Source of the DNA: Peptoniphilus_A harei_B
GTDB lineage: Bacteria > Bacillota > Clostridia > Tissierellales > Peptoniphilaceae
NCBI GenBank assembly: GCA_032560695.1
Contig: JAWGHR010000004.1
Span: 62,001 to 126,000, forward strand
Direction: 5' to 3'
DNA: 64,000 nucleotides
Part shown: piece by piece, positions 60,939 through 64,000 of the stretch
How positions within the stretch are numbered: position 1 is the stretch's first letter
Layout of the letters: each line of letters begins with the position of its first letter
Program-made: the position numbers and the translations under genes
Notes under the pieces: generated by a model
What the model saw: the letters and a program-made list of their open reading frames with translations, nothing else
Told to the model about the DNA's origin: nothing
The model's database searches: none

Positions 60939-62555
60939 TTATTTCACTAGGTCAAAGGCAGCTTGTGGAACATAAACAGCTCTTGTGCTATAAATTGTAA
61001 GTCCACCAAGTTCTACTTTTTCGCCATTCTTTATAGCGTAGTTCTTTGATACAGGGAAGATTACTTTGTCAGATCCCTTAGTAACTATGGCTTCGTAGTC
61101 ATTTGGACCCTTTACCTTGAACTCAACCTTAGCTCCCTTTTCTTCAAAGCCCCTTCTTATAGGTTGGTAAAGTTCTTCTGTCAACTTATCAAGGTCGATG
61201 TCAAGGACATCTTCCACATATCTTCCAATTTCATAATTGTGAACTGTTCCAATAAGTCTCTTAGCATCCTTGGCAGTTGAGTAAGAATAAAGTCCTACAT
61301 CTCCACCAACATGACCACCAGTTGTCCATCCAATATGGCTTCTTGCTGAGATTACTCTTCCCATTGCTGGGCCTGTGTCTTTTTCAGTCTTAACAAGGTT
61401 TAATTCTTCTTCAGTAAGATCTTTTATGCCAAAGTGTTTTTCCATAACTTGACCAACATTGGACTTGTCTTCCTTCACTTCTTCAGCAGCCTTTGTAACA
61501 GAAACTTTTGCAGAAGAAATTATTTTTGTAAATTCATCAAGAGGAGCCTTGTCATAACCCTTAGTAATATTTCTGTGGCCAAAAGTTATTCCGCCAGTTC
61601 CGTGGTCTGCTGCTATTAAAACAACTGTATCTCCCTTTGTATCAGCGAAGTCTTTTGCAACTTTTACTGCTTCGTCAAAGGCCATGATTTCGTGGATAAG
61701 AGCAACTGGATCATTGGCGTGAGCAGCCCAGTCAACTTCAGAACCTTCAACCATTAAGAAGAATCCCTTGTCGTTCTTTGAAAGAACTTTAAGGGCCTTA
61801 TCAGTCATTTCTGCGAGGGATGGTTTTGTTGCCTTGTCCCTATCTATTTCATAAGGGAAAGATTTATCTTCAAAAAGTCCCCAAAGCTTGTCAGTATTTG
61901 ATCCCTCAAGACCTTCCTTAGTAGTTACATAATCGTAGCCCCTAGTTTTAATTTCAGATATAAGGTCTTCCTTGTCTTTTCTATTTTCTTTCATTAGATA
62001 AGTGCTACCAGCGCCTAGGACAAGGTCCATGTTTTGGTAAACTTGTTGTTCTCCAAGGTCTTCATAGTTATTTCTGTCAGGGTTGTGGGCAGAAAAATCA
62101 GCTGGTGTTGCGTGTTGGATATTTGATGTGGAAACTATACCTGTTGACCTTCCACTTCTCTTTGCACCTTCAAGGACATTGGCAATAGGTTGCTTAGCTC
62201 TTTCCTTGTCAAAGTTAGAAAATCCTGGCATACCATCCTTGGATGGGTAAGATCCAACGAAGGGTGATTCTGTCTTTATGCCAGTAGCCATAGCAGTTCC
62301 TGCTGGAGCAGAGTCAGCAATAGGTGTGTTGGCATTGTTAGTTCTTACAAGACCTGTTGCCATATCATCCATGACAAACTTCTTGTCCTTAGTCATCCAT
62401 CTTGCTGTAGTAAGTGCTTCTACGCTCATCCCATCTGGGATCATAACAATAACATTTTTTGCACTTCCATAATCTTTCTCTTGAGCAAAGACAAGAGAGG
62501 GTGCCAAAGTCACTAGGGCAAGTGAGATTGACAAAACTTTCTTTAATTTTTTCAT
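60939..62555 (-). CDS. phoA: Alkaline phosphatase, secreted
   Basis: This 538-residue exported metalloenzyme releases phosphate from phosphomonoesters. A signal peptide (KKVLSISLALVTLAPSLVFA) precedes the mature enzyme. Active-site parts: VIVMIPDGMSVE (metal Asp), IADSAPAGTAMATGIKT with nucleophile Ser in DSA, FLMVEGSEVDWAAHAND, AADHGTGG and GWTTGGHVG. All key residues are visible. It is monocistronic. No Pho regulon site could be identified with confidence. Confidence 0.95.
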   Translation of the reverse strand: MKKLKKVLSISLALVTLAPSLVFAQEKDYGSAKNVIVMIPDGMSVEALTTARWMTKDKKFVMDDMATGLVRTNNANTPIADSAPAGTAMATGIKTESPFVGSYPSKDGMPGFSNFDKERAKQPIANVLEGAKRSGRSTGIVSTSNIQHATPADFSAHNPDRNNYEDLGEQQVYQNMDLVLGAGSTYLMKENRKDKEDLISEIKTRGYDYVTTKEGLEGSNTDKLWGLFEDKSFPYEIDRDKATKPSLAEMTDKALKVLSKNDKGFFLMVEGSEVDWAAHANDPVALIHEIMAFDEAVKVAKDFADTKGDTVVLIAADHGTGGITFGHRNITKGYDKAPLDEFTKIISSAKVSVTKAAEEVKEDKSNVGQVMEKHFGIKDLTEEELNLVKTEKDTGPAMGRVISARSHIGWTTGGHVGGDVGLYSYSTAKDAKRLIGTVHNYEIGRYVEDVLDIDLDKLTEELYQPIRRGFEEKGAKVEFKVKGPNDYEAIVTKGSDKVIFPVSKNYAIKNGEKVELGGLTIYSTRAVYVPQAAFDLVK

Positions 62556-62753
62556 ATTTTCCTCCTAAGATTTCTTATCTATAATCTAACAGAGGATTGT
62601 AAATAGAATATAAATCCCAAGTAAAAAATTTTTTAATTTTTATTTTTATTTCAAAAGCAAGAAGCCTTTAGTTATTTTGTTTGTAAAATATTTTATACAT
62701 TGGTTGGCTCAATTAAAATATCTTCTAATTTACCTTTTAAAAATTTCCAAAGA

Positions 62754-62776
62754 AAAAGGACGCCTAAGCGTCCTCA
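62754..62776 (-). terminator. hpf: Terminator of hpf
   Basis: On the minus strand AGGACGC pairs with GCGTCCT around TTAG and is followed by TTTTTC. Confidence 0.9.
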
Positions 62777-62800
62777 GTTTTTATATAATTAAATTTATTA

Positions 62801-63328
62801 TTAAACTTCTATCTTACCGTAGTTTCCATCTTTTCTCTTATAAACAATAGAAACTCCGTCAGTATCACCATCCAAGAAAACAAAGAAGTTGTGATTTAAA
62901 AGATCCATTTGAAGAATTGCTTCTTCTTCATTCATTGGGTTAAGTTCGAAGTTCTTTCTCTTTACGATTTTATGTTCTGGCTCGTCCTTTACAGGTTCCC
63001 TATCCATAAGTTCGTCAAACCTAATGGTTTCGTTATTTTGGTATCTTCTCTTTAATTTAGTCTTGTGTTTTCTAATTTGTCTAGCAAGTGCATCCACAGC
63101 GTTGTCCATTGAAGAGTACATATCATCTGTAGTTTCTTCTGCCCTAATAATTGTCTTTGGTAAAAATATTGTAGCTTCAACAGTTTGTTCATCTTTTATC
63201 GTAGAGAAAACAATCCTTGTTTCCACTTCTTCAGAAAAATATTTGTCTAATCTGGAGAATTTTTTTTCTGCAATTTCCTTCAAAGATTCTGTAAGTTCAA
63301 TGTTTTTTCCAACAAAGTTCAATAACAT
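62801..63328 (-). CDS. hpf: Long-form ribosome hibernation promoting factor
   Basis: This protein binds 70S ribosomes and promotes 100S dimers in stationary phase. The 175 residues have the N-terminal HPF/YfiA ribosome-binding domain (NFVGKNIELTESLKEIAEKK, the basic ALARQIRKHKTKLKRRY). A linker and the C-terminal dimerisation domain of the long form (EEEAILQMDLLNHNFFVFLD) follow. ATG 63328 is used; a GTG three codons earlier is too close to AAGGAGAG. It is divergent from the aromatic acid exporter gene. Confidence 0.95.
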   Translation of the reverse strand: MLLNFVGKNIELTESLKEIAEKKFSRLDKYFSEEVETRIVFSTIKDEQTVEATIFLPKTIIRAEETTDDMYSSMDNAVDALARQIRKHKTKLKRRYQNNETIRFDELMDREPVKDEPEHKIVKRKNFELNPMNEEEAILQMDLLNHNFFVFLDGDTDGVSIVYKRKDGNYGKIEV

Positions 63329-63500
63329 AAATGTCACTCTCCTTTTTTCTTTGTATAATATTTACCCATTAATTTACAAATATATCATTTTATTACATTG
63401 CTTTCATAAACTCACTAAATGTACTTTTAAACCTATTCTTGATATAATTAGCATAAATAATTGTCGAATTTAATTTTAATTTTCTAAAGGTTGTGATCTT

Positions 63501-64000
63501 ATGGCGATAAAAAATAAAATTGATTACAAGTACAGGATTGGTATGCGTACCTTTAAGACTGCCCTTGCAGTTGTCATTGGTCTCTACATTTCCTACCTCT
63601 TAGATTTGGACTCAGCCATTTTTGTATCCATAGCCGCAGTATCAACTATGAAACCTTCCATGTCTGAATCACTTCAAGACTTTAAGAAGAGGCTCTTTAC
63701 CTGCGTCTTTGGAGTAATAGTTGGTTACTTCTTTTCTAAAATCACTGTCAAGGAATACCTAGAACCCCTAGTCGCAGGACTTGGGATCCTTCTTACTATT
63801 TACATCTTAGTAGTTGTGAAGATGAAGGACATGACCCAACTCTCCTGCATAGTCTTTGTTGCAAGTTTTTGCTCTAACTCCGATAAATTTTATTACGCAA
63901 CAAACCGTATCATTGGTACTGTCATCGGTATCATAGTTGGGGTCTTGGTAAATTATTTTATATCATCTCCCAATGTATGGGAAGATTTTATCCTTGCAGC
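63501..64000 (+). CDS. Aromatic acid exporter family protein (FUSC/DUF939), N-terminal part
   Basis: The gene starts at ATG 63501 (AAAGG upstream) and runs off the right edge. About 166 residues are visible: MAIKNKIDYKYRIGMRTFKT, followed by four or five hydrophobic helices. Matches to the family are ALAVVIGLYISYLLDLDSAI, VSTMKPSMSESLQD and NRIIGTVIGIIVGVLVNYF. These membrane proteins are annotated as aromatic acid exporters, though the substrate of Firmicute members is unproven. The C-terminal domain lies beyond the window. Confidence 0.85.
   Translation, partial: MAIKNKIDYKYRIGMRTFKTALAVVIGLYISYLLDLDSAIFVSIAAVSTMKPSMSESLQDFKKRLFTCVFGVIVGYFFSKITVKEYLEPLVAGLGILLTIYILVVVKMKDMTQLSCIVFVASFCSNSDKFYYATNRIIGTVIGIIVGVLVNYFISSPNVWEDFILA

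Overview
The window looks like chromosomal sequence from a low-GC, anaerobic, fermentative Firmicute. The family Peptoniphilaceae (Anaerococcus and relatives) fits best. The reasons are strongly AT-rich intergenic DNA, strong Shine-Dalgarno sites, frequent TTG and GTG starts, T-box leaders, a membrane pyrophosphatase, phosphotransacetylase, rubredoxin, a citrate lyase cluster and an ssrA tag ending in ALAA. No phage, transposase or CRISPR array is visible. The species call is inference and was not checked against a database.

Layout. 1-9.4 kb: a partial CNNM-type membrane protein, a DUF4230 protein, a 3-hydroxyisobutyryl-CoA hydrolase-like enzyme, a membrane-linked XRE regulator with a repeated operator, a cytidylate kinase-like protein, an EamA exporter, leucyl aminopeptidase, a K+-dependent membrane pyrophosphatase and SecG. 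9.5-14.4 kb: an HD protein, GAPDH, a PPK2 kinase, and a MetA-aspartokinase fusion behind a Met-type T-box. 14.4-21.4 kb: a non-coding 18-bp repeat field, then citrate fermentation in two blocks (citG-citC-citX, then transporter-citD-citE-citF). 21.5-30.7 kb: a DUF5711-like/mscS/DUF951/ilvA operon, an EamA exporter, tagA-like glycosyltransferase plus transketolase, mazF, and an AcpS-NnrD fusion. 30.7-36.3 kb: tyrS behind an apparently ultrashort T-box, pepD, an RsbW-like ATPase, rubredoxin, a DnaA-box cluster, and a second PPK2 with an alpha/beta hydrolase. 36.3-45.2 kb: ung, trkA-trkH-trkA, a cation diffusion facilitator, a DJ-1 protein, proC, and a split chromate transporter. 45.2-54.2 kb: an ADP-ribosylglycohydrolase, a small accessory segment (RelE remnant plus erythromycin-esterase-like gene) bracketed by a 25-bp direct repeat, pta, folP, a metallo-beta-lactamase-fold hydrolase, a lipoprotein, ssrA, vanZ, a HAD phosphatase and tRNA-Pro. 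54.6-64 kb: two near-identical CstA transporters flanking a CC-motif protein, a MoxR-type AAA+ ATPase and a VWA protein; then alkaline phosphatase, HPF and a partial aromatic acid exporter.

How the genes fit together. Citrate is imported, cleaved to acetate and oxaloacetate, and the lyase prosthetic group is made and attached by the same cluster. Energy and phosphate genes recur: pyrophosphatase, two PPK2 enzymes, phosphotransacetylase, GAPDH, transketolase and alkaline phosphatase. Amino acids may enter as peptides: CstA (peptide or pyruvate uptake), leucyl aminopeptidase and PepD. Methionine and tyrosyl-tRNA synthesis are controlled by uncharged tRNA.

The least ordinary items are the MetA-aspartokinase and AcpS-NnrD fusions, the short tyrS T-box, the CstA-flanked CC/AAA/VWA cassette, the DnaA-box cluster away from dnaA, the 18-bp repeat field, and the repeat-bracketed accessory insertion.
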